From positions 51,805-115,804 of the forward strand of contig NZ_JWLJ01000005.1 of assembly GCF_000813985.1 (NCBI RefSeq): DNA of 64,000 nt. Direction: 5' to 3'. The position numbers and the translations under genes are program-made. This DNA comes from Ruegeria sp. ANG-R. Its GTDB lineage: Bacteria; Pseudomonadota; Alphaproteobacteria; Rhodobacterales; Rhodobacteraceae. Positions 54,100 through 64,000 of this stretch are shown here, in pieces (within the stretch, counting starts at the first letter, position 1; each line of letters starts with the position of its first letter). Under the pieces are notes generated by a model. The model saw nothing but the letters and a program-made list of their open reading frames with translations. It searched no databases and was not told where the DNA came from.

Positions 54100-54975
54100 T
54101 CAGGTTTGTGCGTCAGCCTCGATCTCTGCGCGCAGCCAGTCTGCAAAGGCCAGCGCGCCGGGTGTTTCCTCGGCCTGAGGGGATAGCAGCATGTAATAGG
54201 CCTCGGGCATGGCGGAGCGATGCCTGAATGGCGCGATCAGGAGACCTTCGTCAATCGATCGGCGCGCGATCACGTCATGGGCGAGGCACAACCCGCCTCC
54301 GGCCATCGCAACAGACAGGCTGACCAGATAGGTTGTTGAGTACGTAACCTGAGGTTTTTCCCAGGTTAGACCCTGTTCTGTAATCCAGCTTTCCCAGTTC
54401 GAAAGCAGGTTGGAGCAGTCGAACAGAGGGTGTTGCTGCAGCGACTCCAGCGTTACCCGGAAGCCTGGGGCACAGACGGGGTAGTAGTGGTCGGTTCGCA
54501 ACAATTCGGTGCGTACTGTGTCGGCCGGGCGAAGCGAATATCGGATCTCAACCGCAGCGCCCTCGGCCATCTCACGAGGTTCCCACAATTCGGTAAAGAT
54601 GTTCAGATGGACATCCGGATGAAGCGCCCGAAATCGGGGTAGGCGCGGCGCCAGCCAGTTGACCGCAAAGGTGATGTTGCTCTGCACCTGAACCGCGTTT
54701 TGTTGCGCACCCGTGACGGCCTGCGTGCCCCGTACCAAAGTCCGGAACGCTTCGCGCACGACCGGCAGATAGGTGATACCTGCTTCGGTCAGCTCCAACG
54801 CGCGCGGGCGGCGCAGGAACAGGGGTTGGCCCAGATAGCCTTCCAGCGATTTCACCTGCTGGCTGACTGCGCTTTGCGTCATGTTCAGATCGCGCGCCGC
54901 ACCGGTGAATGACAGATGCCGTGCCGCCGCCTCGAACGTGCGCAGCCAGCCCAGTGGAGGAAGCGGTTTCTGCAT
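54100..54975 (-). CDS. LysR family transcriptional regulator (GcvA-like)
   Basis: LysR-type regulator of about 291 aa. The winged HTH is LRTFEAAARHLSFTGAARDL-NMTQSAVSQQV, followed by LEGYLGQPLFLRRPRALELT, both close to the GcvA subgroup. The substrate domain contains PRLPRFRALHPDVHLNIFTE. Several ATG codons start the frame (54984 and 54975 are closest); the second gives MQKPLPPLGWLRTFE. It diverges from the aldolase-like/desaturase-like operon across a short promoter region, which is the classic arrangement for its own target. Confidence 0.88.
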   Translation of the reverse strand: MQKPLPPLGWLRTFEAAARHLSFTGAARDLNMTQSAVSQQVKSLEGYLGQPLFLRRPRALELTEAGITYLPVVREAFRTLVRGTQAVTGAQQNAVQVQSNITFAVNWLAPRLPRFRALHPDVHLNIFTELWEPREMAEGAAVEIRYSLRPADTVRTELLRTDHYYPVCAPGFRVTLESLQQHPLFDCSNLLSNWESWITEQGLTWEKPQVTYSTTYLVSLSVAMAGGGLCLAHDVIARRSIDEGLLIAPFRHRSAMPEAYYMLLSPQAEETPGALAFADWLRAEIEADAQT

Positions 54976-55095
54976 ATGCATCACTCTGCCATTAGTTCTT
55001 CTAATGAATTAGGCGTGTTTTTTTCGTTGGTCAAACTTTTGCGGTGCGGGCACGATTTCATCCAAAGACCCGATCACCCCGCGAAGGAGCCCGGC

Positions 55096-55851
55096 ATGAG
55101 CGTCGCCAATCTGCGCCCCAACATCGATCACTGGCCCGAGCGTGTGGACATGGCCGCCGCCTTCCGCTGGACCGAGCGTCTCAACATGCATGAAGGGGTG
55201 GCGAACCATTTCAGCTTGGCCGTGAATGCAGACGGCACGCAGTTTCTGATGAATGCCAACCAGATGCATTTCTCGCGGATCAAAGCGTCCAACCTGCTGC
55301 TGCTGGATGCCAATGACAAAGATGTCATGGATCAGCCCGGCGCGCCGGACCCGACGGCTTGGGGGCTGCACGGGTCGATCCACCGCCATTGTCGCCATGC
55401 CCGCTGCGTGATGCACGTGCATTCGATTTTTGCGACGGTACTGGCCTCGCTGGCAGACAGCACCCTGCCGCCGATCGATCAGAACACCGCGACCTTTTTC
55501 AACCGCTATGTGATCGATGAAGAATTCGGCGGTCTGGCGTTTGAAAGTGAAGGCGAGCGTTGTGCTTCAATGCTCTCGGACCCGAAGAAGAAGGTTATGA
55601 TCATGGGTAATCACGGGGTTCTGGTAATCGGCAGCAGCCCTGCAGATGCCTTTAATAGGCTCTATTATTTCGAACGCGCTGCCGAGACATACATTCGTGC
55701 CCTTCAAACCGGGCAACCCTTGCGCGTTCTGTCCGATGAGATTGCCGAGAAAACCGCGCAAGAGCTTGATGAGTATCCCGGACAGGCCGAAGCGCATCTG
55801 CGCGAAATCAAATCTGTTCTGGATGCCGAAGGCTCGGACTACGCCACCTAA
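55096..55851 (+). CDS. Class II aldolase/adducin family protein
   Basis: Protein of 251 aa with the class II aldolase/adducin fold (fuculose-phosphate aldolase, AraD and relatives). FRWTERLNMHEGVANHFSLA is the phosphate-site region and RHARCVMHVHSIFATVLASL contains the HVH zinc histidines. GNHGVLVIGSSPADAFNRLY holds the third histidine region. It is likely soluble and metal-dependent, but the substrate is unknown. Start at 55096 follows GAAGGAGCCCGGC; the longer frame from 54916 overlaps the LysR promoter. It is followed 24 bases later by a membrane hydroxylase, an unusual partner for a sugar aldolase. Confidence 0.87.
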   Translation: MSVANLRPNIDHWPERVDMAAAFRWTERLNMHEGVANHFSLAVNADGTQFLMNANQMHFSRIKASNLLLLDANDKDVMDQPGAPDPTAWGLHGSIHRHCRHARCVMHVHSIFATVLASLADSTLPPIDQNTATFFNRYVIDEEFGGLAFESEGERCASMLSDPKKKVMIMGNHGVLVIGSSPADAFNRLYYFERAAETYIRALQTGQPLRVLSDEIAEKTAQELDEYPGQAEAHLREIKSVLDAEGSDYAT

Positions 55852-55875
55852 AGCGCCCTCTAAGGAGTTGCAGCC

Positions 55876-56862
55876 ATGACCGATGCACATGACGCAGAAG
55901 CCGCCCGCTGGAATTACCGCCCCGATGGCCCGGTGGGTTTGAACCCTTTGTTCAACTGGCCACCACGTCCTGCGGCTGTCCTGAACTGGTACAGAGGAGC
56001 TTGGCTGCCGCTTACGTCGCTGACGCTTTGCATGGTAATGGCTACAATCGCCTATTTCGCGTTTTTACCTGCATTAGAGACCATGCAGACATTCGCGCCC
56101 GGTTGGATGTTCCGCGTCTGGCTGCTGAATCTGGTGCCCCAGATCGTCGTCGCAGGGGGGCTGCACTGGTGGCTTTACATGCGCAAAGGTCAGGGCATGT
56201 ACAAGAAATTCGACCGCCGTGATCTGACCCGCAACAATGGCTCGTTTACCTTTCGGAACCAGGTTTTGGACAATATCTGGTGGACGTTGGGCAGCGCGAT
56301 GACCGTGGCGACGGTCTATCAGTGGCTGATCTACTGGGCGATGGCGAATGGCTATGCGCCGGTCATAACCTGGGCTGCTGCACCGGTCTGGTTTGTGATC
56401 TGGATGCTGCTGATCCCGATGTGGTCCGGGCTGCATTTTTACTGGGTGCACCGGTTGGAGCATCATCCGAAGCTTTATAAACACGTCCATGCCGTGCATC
56501 ACCGCAACGTCAATATCGGGCCGTGGTCAGGGATATCGAACCACTGGTATGAAAACCTGCTTTATTTCACGACCTACTTCATCCATCTGATCGTGCCCTC
56601 GCATCCGCTGCATGTGCTGTTTCACGTCTACTTCCAACAGATCAGCCCCGTGCTGTCCCACTCGGGGTTCGAAAAGCTGAAGGCTGGCGAAACGGACGCC
56701 GCGCGGGCCGGGGATTTCTTCCACCAGCTTCATCACCGGTATTTCGAGTGCAACTATGGCACGTCCGAGATTCCGTTCGACAAGTGGTTCGGCACCTATC
56801 ACGACGGTTCGGCCGAGGCGACGACGCGGACGCGGGCCTACAAGAAGCAGATGTATACCTGA
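55876..56862 (+). CDS. Sterol desaturase/fatty acid hydroxylase family protein
   Basis: Integral membrane di-iron oxygenase family member, 328 aa, with about four hydrophobic helices. The histidine boxes are HFYWVHRLEHHPKLYKHVHA, with VHHRNVN next to it, and FHQLHHRYFECNYG; the HxxxH, HxxHH and HxxHH pattern is complete. Likely oxidises a lipid or isoprenoid at the membrane; substrate unknown. AAGGAGTTGCAGCC precedes the ATG. It is co-transcribed with the class II aldolase-like gene and is probably under the divergent LysR regulator. Confidence 0.9.
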   Translation: MTDAHDAEAARWNYRPDGPVGLNPLFNWPPRPAAVLNWYRGAWLPLTSLTLCMVMATIAYFAFLPALETMQTFAPGWMFRVWLLNLVPQIVVAGGLHWWLYMRKGQGMYKKFDRRDLTRNNGSFTFRNQVLDNIWWTLGSAMTVATVYQWLIYWAMANGYAPVITWAAAPVWFVIWMLLIPMWSGLHFYWVHRLEHHPKLYKHVHAVHHRNVNIGPWSGISNHWYENLLYFTTYFIHLIVPSHPLHVLFHVYFQQISPVLSHSGFEKLKAGETDAARAGDFFHQLHHRYFECNYGTSEIPFDKWFGTYHDGSAEATTRTRAYKKQMYT

Positions 56863-56915
56863 ACGAGTGGGGCGCACGGGTCCGCTGCGATCGTCGGCGT
56901 TCGAGTTCAGCTAGT

Positions 56916-57548
56916 TCACATTTTTTCGAACAACGCGATCTGGGCGGTATCATCTTTGTTGGGACCGGCGGCCAGATCGCCATAAATACGAACCTGCGTG
57001 AACGACAGATTGCCGATCTGCCCGGCCTCGAGACGATGGAATGTATCGGCAAAGCCCAACGCCTCAAAATGCTTTGCATTAATCGACAGGGCGAATTGCG
57101 CGCCGGGACGTGCGACACGCAGAAGCGCTGGAAAGACCTCGGGTCCCAGATGGCCATGAGTGAAGGTTCCGGAGGATACGACACCGGCATAACTGCCGCG
57201 CGGGACCGGCAGGCCCTGATTCAGATCGGCCTCAATCGCGTCGCGGTAAATATCTTTGCGCATCGCCTGGTCCAGCATTTCGCCGCTGATATCGGTGGCA
57301 TCAATCGGCCCCACGCCCAACCCGGCCAGAACCGCGCCGCATAATCCCGTGCCCGCGCCGACATCCAATACCGGGCCCTGTCCGCCCGCACCCACGAAGG
57401 CGCGTGCTGTGTGGATGTGGAGCTGGTAATCGTTGAGCGCAGCAAAACTGTCATCGTAATCCCCGGCCCATTCTGCATAGAGGCGCTTGTTCTCCTCGGG
57501 CGATTTCAGGGAATAGGCGGTGTGCAGGTCGGGTGTATTTTTACTCAT
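56916..57548 (-). CDS. Class I SAM-dependent methyltransferase
   Basis: Methyltransferase fold protein of 210 aa from the ATG at 57548 (MSKNTPDLHTAYSLKSPEEN). Motif I for SAM is VLDVGAGTGLCGAVLA; the acidic strand 2 motif is GPIDATDISGEMLDQAM and post-motif GSYAGVVSSGTFTHGHLGPE follows. WAGDYDDSFAALNDYQLHI near the start resembles the UbiE/COQ5-like Methyltransf_25 group and the family called 'Williams-Beuren' proteins. Substrate unknown. It is convergent with the desaturase-like gene and divergent from the YeeZ-like gene. Confidence 0.85.
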   Translation of the reverse strand: MSKNTPDLHTAYSLKSPEENKRLYAEWAGDYDDSFAALNDYQLHIHTARAFVGAGGQGPVLDVGAGTGLCGAVLAGLGVGPIDATDISGEMLDQAMRKDIYRDAIEADLNQGLPVPRGSYAGVVSSGTFTHGHLGPEVFPALLRVARPGAQFALSINAKHFEALGFADTFHRLEAGQIGNLSFTQVRIYGDLAAGPNKDDTAQIALFEKM

Positions 57549-57636
57549 ATCCCAATGAATGCGCATCAGAGGATTCGAATCAAGTGCGTCCATCCGGCGC
57601 TTGCATCCCCGGGCCGGGCGGATCATCAAAGGGCCT

Positions 57637-58482
57637 ATGACACAGACACTCTTTTCCTTCGGCCACGGCTATTCCGCCCGCGCTGTATCGAGGCGACTAG
57701 ATCCAACCGCGTGGCGGGTCATCGGAACCACGCGCGATGCAAAACAACTTGAGACCATTCGCGCTTCGGGTGCTGACCCTCGTGTCTGGCCGGGGGATCG
57801 GCCTGATCTGGATGGCGTGACGCACCTTCTGATCTCGACCGCGCCCACAGCCGAAGGTGACCCTGTATTGGCTGAGCTGCAGCACGAGATCGCAGCGCGT
57901 GCCAAACAGTTCAAATGGGTCGGGTATCTGTCGACCACGGCAGTATACGGCGATCATCAGGGAGGTTGGGTGGATGAGACCACGCCGCCCGCGCCGACTG
58001 CCGAACGCGGCCGGTGGCGCGTACACGCCGAAACGCAATGGGCCGAGATTCCGGGCCTGCCACTGCATATATTCCGTCTGGCAGGCATATACGGTCCGGG
58101 GCGCGGGCCGTTCTCGAAGCTCAAACGCGGGGGATTGCGGCGGATCATCAAGCCGGGGCAGGTATTTTCTCGTATTCATGTGGATGACATTGCGCAGGTG
58201 CTGACCACATCGATGGCCAGGCCCAATCCGGGTGCGATCTACAATGTCTGCGATGACGAACCGGTGCCGCCGCAGGACGTGATCGGGTATGCTGCCGAGT
58301 TGCAGGGCCTGCCGCTGCCACCTGCGGTCTCGTTCGATGAGGCCGATCTGACCCCGATGGCGCGCAGCTTTTATAACGAAAACAAACGTGTCCGAAATGA
58401 TCGGATCAAATCCGAACTGGGTGTCTCGTTGCTCTATCCGAATTACCGCGTGGGGCTGGAAGCGCTGATGAACCCCTCGTGA
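57637..58482 (+). CDS. YeeZ-like NAD(P)-binding epimerase-fold protein
   Basis: Atypical short-chain dehydrogenase/epimerase of 281 aa. The start reads TLFSFGHGYSARAVSRRL, a GxGYSA nucleotide motif like E. coli YeeZ. VGYLSTTAVYGDHQGGWVDE contains the SST-like active-site region and FRLAGIYGPGRGPFSKLKRG the conserved arginine loop; the Tyr-x-x-x-Lys pair is not clearly intact, so catalysis is uncertain. IHVDDIAQVLTTSMARPNPG and YNVCDDEPVPPQDVIGYAAE are common epimerase blocks. Start at 57637 is family-like. It overlaps no neighbour and is followed by a glycosyltransferase gene after 46 bases. Confidence 0.85.
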   Translation: MTQTLFSFGHGYSARAVSRRLDPTAWRVIGTTRDAKQLETIRASGADPRVWPGDRPDLDGVTHLLISTAPTAEGDPVLAELQHEIAARAKQFKWVGYLSTTAVYGDHQGGWVDETTPPAPTAERGRWRVHAETQWAEIPGLPLHIFRLAGIYGPGRGPFSKLKRGGLRRIIKPGQVFSRIHVDDIAQVLTTSMARPNPGAIYNVCDDEPVPPQDVIGYAAELQGLPLPPAVSFDEADLTPMARSFYNENKRVRNDRIKSELGVSLLYPNYRVGLEALMNPS

Positions 58483-58528
58483 CCGCTGCGCCTTGTCAAG
58501 AAACGGATGCGGGTTGTATGGGGGTGCG

Positions 58529-59512
58529 ATGAAGGATCGCTCTGCCCCGCTGAAGATTACCGTCTCGACCCTTACCCGGCAGCGGCCCGGTATGCTGGCC
58601 GCGTTGATCCAGAGCTGGGGAGAGATGACGCTGCCGCCCGAGTGTTCAGTTCGATGCCTGGTGGTTGAGAACGACAGCTCGGCGCTGAGCGAGGATACAG
58701 TGCGGGCGGCGGGTGACGTTCTGCCCAATGGCGCGGGTTTGGATTACGTCCTCGAAACCGAGCCGGGTATCCCCTTCGGGCGCAACCGTGCAGCGCGCGA
58801 AGCGCTGGAGCACGGCTCGGATCTGCTTTGTTTTGTGGATGACGACGAAGTGGTGGCATCCGACTGGCTTGAGCGGCTGGTCGACGGATATCGCGGCAGT
58901 TCAGCAGTGCTGCTGGGTGCGCCGCTACGTGCTGCGGGGCCGACGGGTCAGGAATCTCCACTGCAACGGCTGATGCTGCGCAACATCAGTAACCGTTACC
59001 TCGACAAGGAAAAAGCGGCTGCGCACAAGGCCACGCTGAATGATACGGGCGGCGTGACCATCGTGACCAACAATTGGCTGGGCGAAACGCGCCTGTTCAG
59101 CGAAACCGGCCTCTGGTTCGACGAATCCATGCGGATGACGGGCGGAACAGACGCAAAGTTCTATGCCGAGACCGTTGCCGCCGGGCTGCCTGTCGGGTGG
59201 GTTCCAGACGCATTTGTGTACGAGACCATTCCGCCCGAGCGCTTGTCGTTCTGGTATCAGGCCGCCCGAGGGCGGGATCAGTCCAACACCCATATGCGTC
59301 GCAAGCTTGATCAGAAGCCGGCAAAAGCCGTCCTGGGTTTTCTGAGCGCCCCGTTGCGCCTTGTGGCGCTGCTGGGGGCGATCCTGTTGTTTCCATTTCA
59401 GCCGGATCGGCGGCTGATACAAATCGCCCGCACAGCCGGGTGGCTGGTCGGAGTTCTGGGGATTCCCTTCGGTTACAAATCGGCGCTCTACAAGAAAGTC
59501 AGCGGCCACTGA
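58529..59512 (+). CDS. Glycosyltransferase family 2 protein
   Basis: GT-A fold transferase of 327 aa. The N-terminal strand KITVSTLTRQRPGMLAALIQ, GIPFGRNRAAREALEHG and the DXD-type LLCFVDDDEVVASDWLERL are the GT2 hallmarks; MRMTGGTDAKFYAETVAAGL carries the later ED-like region. One or two hydrophobic helices near residues 275-300 (LGFLSAPLRLVALLGAILLF) suggest membrane attachment. Donor, acceptor and pathway unknown; role in surface glycan synthesis is inferred. The gene follows the YeeZ-like gene and is convergent with the GMC oxidoreductase gene. Confidence 0.88.
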   Translation: MKDRSAPLKITVSTLTRQRPGMLAALIQSWGEMTLPPECSVRCLVVENDSSALSEDTVRAAGDVLPNGAGLDYVLETEPGIPFGRNRAAREALEHGSDLLCFVDDDEVVASDWLERLVDGYRGSSAVLLGAPLRAAGPTGQESPLQRLMLRNISNRYLDKEKAAAHKATLNDTGGVTIVTNNWLGETRLFSETGLWFDESMRMTGGTDAKFYAETVAAGLPVGWVPDAFVYETIPPERLSFWYQAARGRDQSNTHMRRKLDQKPAKAVLGFLSAPLRLVALLGAILLFPFQPDRRLIQIARTAGWLVGVLGIPFGYKSALYKKVSGH

Positions 59513-59527
59513 ACCTGCGCCGACGGA

Positions 59528-61147
59528 TCAGGCGGACGCGAGAATCAGGTCAGACGCTTTTTCCGCAATCATCATGGTTGGTGCATTGGTATTGCCGGAA
59601 ATCAGCGTCGGCATGATTGAGGCGTCTACCACGCGCAATCCCGCAATGCCTCGCACACGCAAATCCGGGCCGACGACCGCCATGTCGTCGACTCCCATCT
59701 TGCAGGTGCCCACCGGGTGATAGATCGTATCCGCGCGGGCCCGGATATGCCGTTCCCAATCCGCATCGGTTCGGGCGGTGTCGGTGCTGAACAGTTCCTT
59801 GTGTCTGTAGTCGCTCAGCGCCGGGGCCTGCATGATGTCCCGCATCATCCGGGCCCCCTTGATCATCGTGTCCAGATCGCGCGGGTCGGACAGAAATCGG
59901 GGGTCGATCGCGGGGGGTGCCATGGGATCGGCACTGTTCAGAGAAACCGACCCCCGGCTTTCCGGGCGCAGTTTGCAGATATGGCAGCTATAGCCGTATC
60001 CCATATGCAGCTTGCGCGCATGGTCATCTACCAACGCGATGGCAAAGTGCAGTTGGATGTCCGGCCTTTCGAGGTCGGGTGCGGTTTTCAGAAAGGCTGC
60101 CCCTTCGGCAAAGGGCGTGGCCGCCATCGACACGCCGGTTTTCCGCCAGCGCCACAAATGCCGGATCAATTTGGCCGACCCGATCGCGCCGATCCCGAAC
60201 GTATCTGTGTTTTTGGTCTTGTAGGCGAGCGTGAAGTCCAGATGGTCCTGCAGGTTCTGCCCGACGCCGGGCAGGTCGTGGCGCGCCGCGATTCCATGTT
60301 TCGCCAGAACCGCGCCATCCCCGATGCCCGACAACATGAGAAGATGCGGGGACTTCAGCGCTCCTGCACATACCAGGACTTCGCGCTTGGCCGATACACT
60401 CAGGCCCGTTTCATTCCCCTTGCGATAGGTCACGCCGGTTGCGCGCAGCCCATCAAAGGTCAGGCGTTCGGTGTGGGCACCTGTGATGACCGTCAGATTT
60501 GACCTGTTCATGACCGGGAACAGATACGCCGCCGCGGCCGAGCATCGCTCTCCGTTGCGGGCCGGATCGTGGAACTGCGTGACCTGATAGAGCCCCGCCC
60601 CCTCATTGTCGCCGCGATTGAAGTCGTCAGTCCGGCGGTGCTGCAACTGGGTGGCGGCCTCGACAAATGCGCGCGAGATCGCGCGCTCCTGTTTCTGGTC
60701 CGATACTTGTAGCGGTCCGGCATCGCCACGCAGATCATCCGCGCCGCGCTCATTATTCTCGGAGCGTTTGAAATAGGGAAGTACGCTGTCCCAATCCCAA
60801 CCTTCGCATCCGAGATCAGCCCAGCCGTCATAGTCCTGACGTTGTCCCCGGATATACAGCATTGCATTGATTGCGCTGGACCCGCCAAGGGTTTTACCGC
60901 GCGGCTGGTAGCCCATGCGCCCGTTCAGGCCGGGTTGAGGGACGGTTTCAAAGGCCCAGTTGTTGATCCTGGGCCGTCCCGGCAGCATGGCGACAACGGC
61001 GGCAGGCATACGGACGAGCAAACTGTTGCCCCGCCCGCCCGCTTCCAGCAGGCATACTTTGTTTTTGGGGTTTGCGCTTAGTCGATTGGCCAGAACTGCC
61101 CCTGCCGAGCCTCCTCCTACGATCACATAGTCGAACTTCACCGCCAT
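59528..61147 (-). CDS. GMC family FAD-dependent oxidoreductase (choline/alcohol dehydrogenase type)
   Basis: Flavoprotein of about 539 aa oxidising an alcohol. FAD motif is DYVIVGGGSAGAVLANRLSA; GMC signature 1 lies around PRGKTLGGSSAINAMLYIRG, signature 2 in GALKSPHLLMLSGIG, and the catalytic histidine in TIYHPVGTCKMGVDDMAVVG followed by MPTLISGNTNAPTMMIAEKA. Closest in type to choline dehydrogenase-like or polyethylene-glycol/alkanol dehydrogenases; the substrate is not determined and the bet genes are absent. ATG at 61147 or GTG at 61141 (AGGGG six bases upstream) is the start; the frame continues open to 61297. It diverges from katG. Confidence 0.9.
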   Translation of the reverse strand: MAVKFDYVIVGGGSAGAVLANRLSANPKNKVCLLEAGGRGNSLLVRMPAAVVAMLPGRPRINNWAFETVPQPGLNGRMGYQPRGKTLGGSSAINAMLYIRGQRQDYDGWADLGCEGWDWDSVLPYFKRSENNERGADDLRGDAGPLQVSDQKQERAISRAFVEAATQLQHRRTDDFNRGDNEGAGLYQVTQFHDPARNGERCSAAAAYLFPVMNRSNLTVITGAHTERLTFDGLRATGVTYRKGNETGLSVSAKREVLVCAGALKSPHLLMLSGIGDGAVLAKHGIAARHDLPGVGQNLQDHLDFTLAYKTKNTDTFGIGAIGSAKLIRHLWRWRKTGVSMAATPFAEGAAFLKTAPDLERPDIQLHFAIALVDDHARKLHMGYGYSCHICKLRPESRGSVSLNSADPMAPPAIDPRFLSDPRDLDTMIKGARMMRDIMQAPALSDYRHKELFSTDTARTDADWERHIRARADTIYHPVGTCKMGVDDMAVVGPDLRVRGIAGLRVVDASIMPTLISGNTNAPTMMIAEKASDLILASA

Positions 61148-61490
61148 CCCCTCATGTCGCATCCGAATGTCACTGTGAAGGCCGGCAACAAAAACGCAAT
61201 CATGACGCTGCGGCTGTATCGCCGGGGGGTTAACCGGAGCGCAGCGGGTTACAGATACTGTTGATAGCTTAAGGTTATCAATTTCATCAAAAAACAAAAC
61301 TTATATGAATGGTTTTGATTTGCTAAATCTATGTCCAGACAGCAAGAACGAGTCGTTAATGCACTTATCCACGATGAAGCAGGGCGGAGCGGCGCATCAG
61401 CGCGCAGCGCTCGTGTTTGTGGTGGGTGCGATGAGGCTCTTGGGTTCTGTTTTTCGGATCGGATTTAACCGCGCGACACATACACCATAG

Positions 61491-63713
<2,223 letters not shown>

Positions 63714-63737
63714 ATCAGCGATCATCGCAGTGAATCG

Positions 63738-63768
63738 CGCCGTCCGAGGAGACTCGGGCGGCGTTTTC
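63738..63768 (+). terminator. Rho-independent terminator of katG
   Basis: CGCCGTCCGAG (63738-63748) and CTCGGGCGGCG (63753-63763) form an 11-bp stem with one T-G wobble and the tetraloop GAGA, followed by TTTTCGTT. A textbook intrinsic terminator. Confidence 0.95.
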
Positions 63769-63769
63769 G

Positions 63770-64000
63770 TTCGCCCGAGTCCCGGGATGCCTACCAAGCA
63801 TTGGGTATGATTCCGCCGAAAGGCTGTTCTTTCCGTCGCTGCAAACCTCGTTCTAGCGAGTTCTCGGGAGGTTTTATTAAGCTAACCTGTTGTTTTTATT
63901 AATGAGGGAAAGATTCTTTCGGGAATTGCGAAGTTTTTTGAAAATGGGGGTTGCAGGTCCCGAACCCAATCCGTAAATACCCCTTCACCGGCGCTGCTGA
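63770..64000. other. Intergenic sequence at the window end
   Basis: About 230 bases after the katG terminator with no recognisable gene, RNA or repeat. Composition becomes AT-rich from about 63840 (TTTTATTAAGC, TGTTTTTATTAATG), as in a promoter for a gene beyond the window. Confidence 0.4.

Overview
The window looks like a chromosome segment of a marine Roseobacter-group alphaproteobacterium (Rhodobacterales). The evidence is the moderately high GC by eye, the DUF2794 and DUF3095 proteins, a complex I NDUFA9-like protein, a Hint-domain protein, an LpcC-type LPS core glycosyltransferase and the general gene style. Genus cannot be fixed from sequence reading alone. Almost all of it is ordinary, densely packed chromosome; no CRISPR array, intact prophage or intact insertion sequence was seen.

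Layout. 1-0.9 kb: the edge of a minus-strand fatty acid hydroxylase/sterol desaturase gene and an AT-rich intergenic stretch. 0.9-10.2 kb: a long plus-strand operon that encloses a complete LivGHMF-type ABC importer with its binding protein between two different acyl/aryl-CoA ligases, suggesting carboxylic acid uptake coupled to CoA activation; an AT-rich orphan secreted-protein gene sits between the first ATPase and first permease. 10.3-16.4 kb: a lone iron-type permease, DUF2794, an NlpC/P60-M17 peptidase pair, a degenerate Hpt-like protein, beta-carbonic anhydrase and an SRPBCC protein. 16.4-28.2 kb: MuiA-like protein, asd, lpcC, MFS transporter, DUF3095, a PLP decarboxylase divergent from an HpaR-type MarR regulator, a BoxR/BzdR-type regulator, a YcaQ-family protein and a LacI regulator.

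28.3-33.7 kb is the accessory pocket: tRNA-Arg(CCU) on plus and tRNA-Leu(CAG) on minus face each other with their 3' ends, each flanked by a broken tyrosine recombinase. Between them lie hmgA (homogentisate dioxygenase) and an AT-rich, compact restriction-modification pair: a fused nuclease-N6-adenine methylase of BcgI size plus a half-size, single-domain specificity subunit. This pair is the most interesting system in the window.

33.9-42.4 kb: NDUFA9-like protein, uppP and the glutamate synthase operon gltD-GFA-gltB. 42.5-50.6 kb: Hint protein, mtgA, GST, queG, a hydantoinase/oxoprolinase, msrB-msrA, an EamA transporter and HU. 50.7-54 kb: adenine deaminase and AMP nucleosidase in a coupled salvage operon. 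54.1-56.9 kb: a LysR regulator divergent from a class II aldolase-like/sterol desaturase-like pair. 56.9-63.7 kb: methyltransferase, YeeZ-like NAD-binding protein, GT2 glycosyltransferase, GMC oxidoreductase and katG, ending in a strong terminator.

Product names rest on recognised motifs and remembered family features; no database search was run. Start codons were chosen by ribosome binding site and family fit and differ in several cases from the longest open frame.
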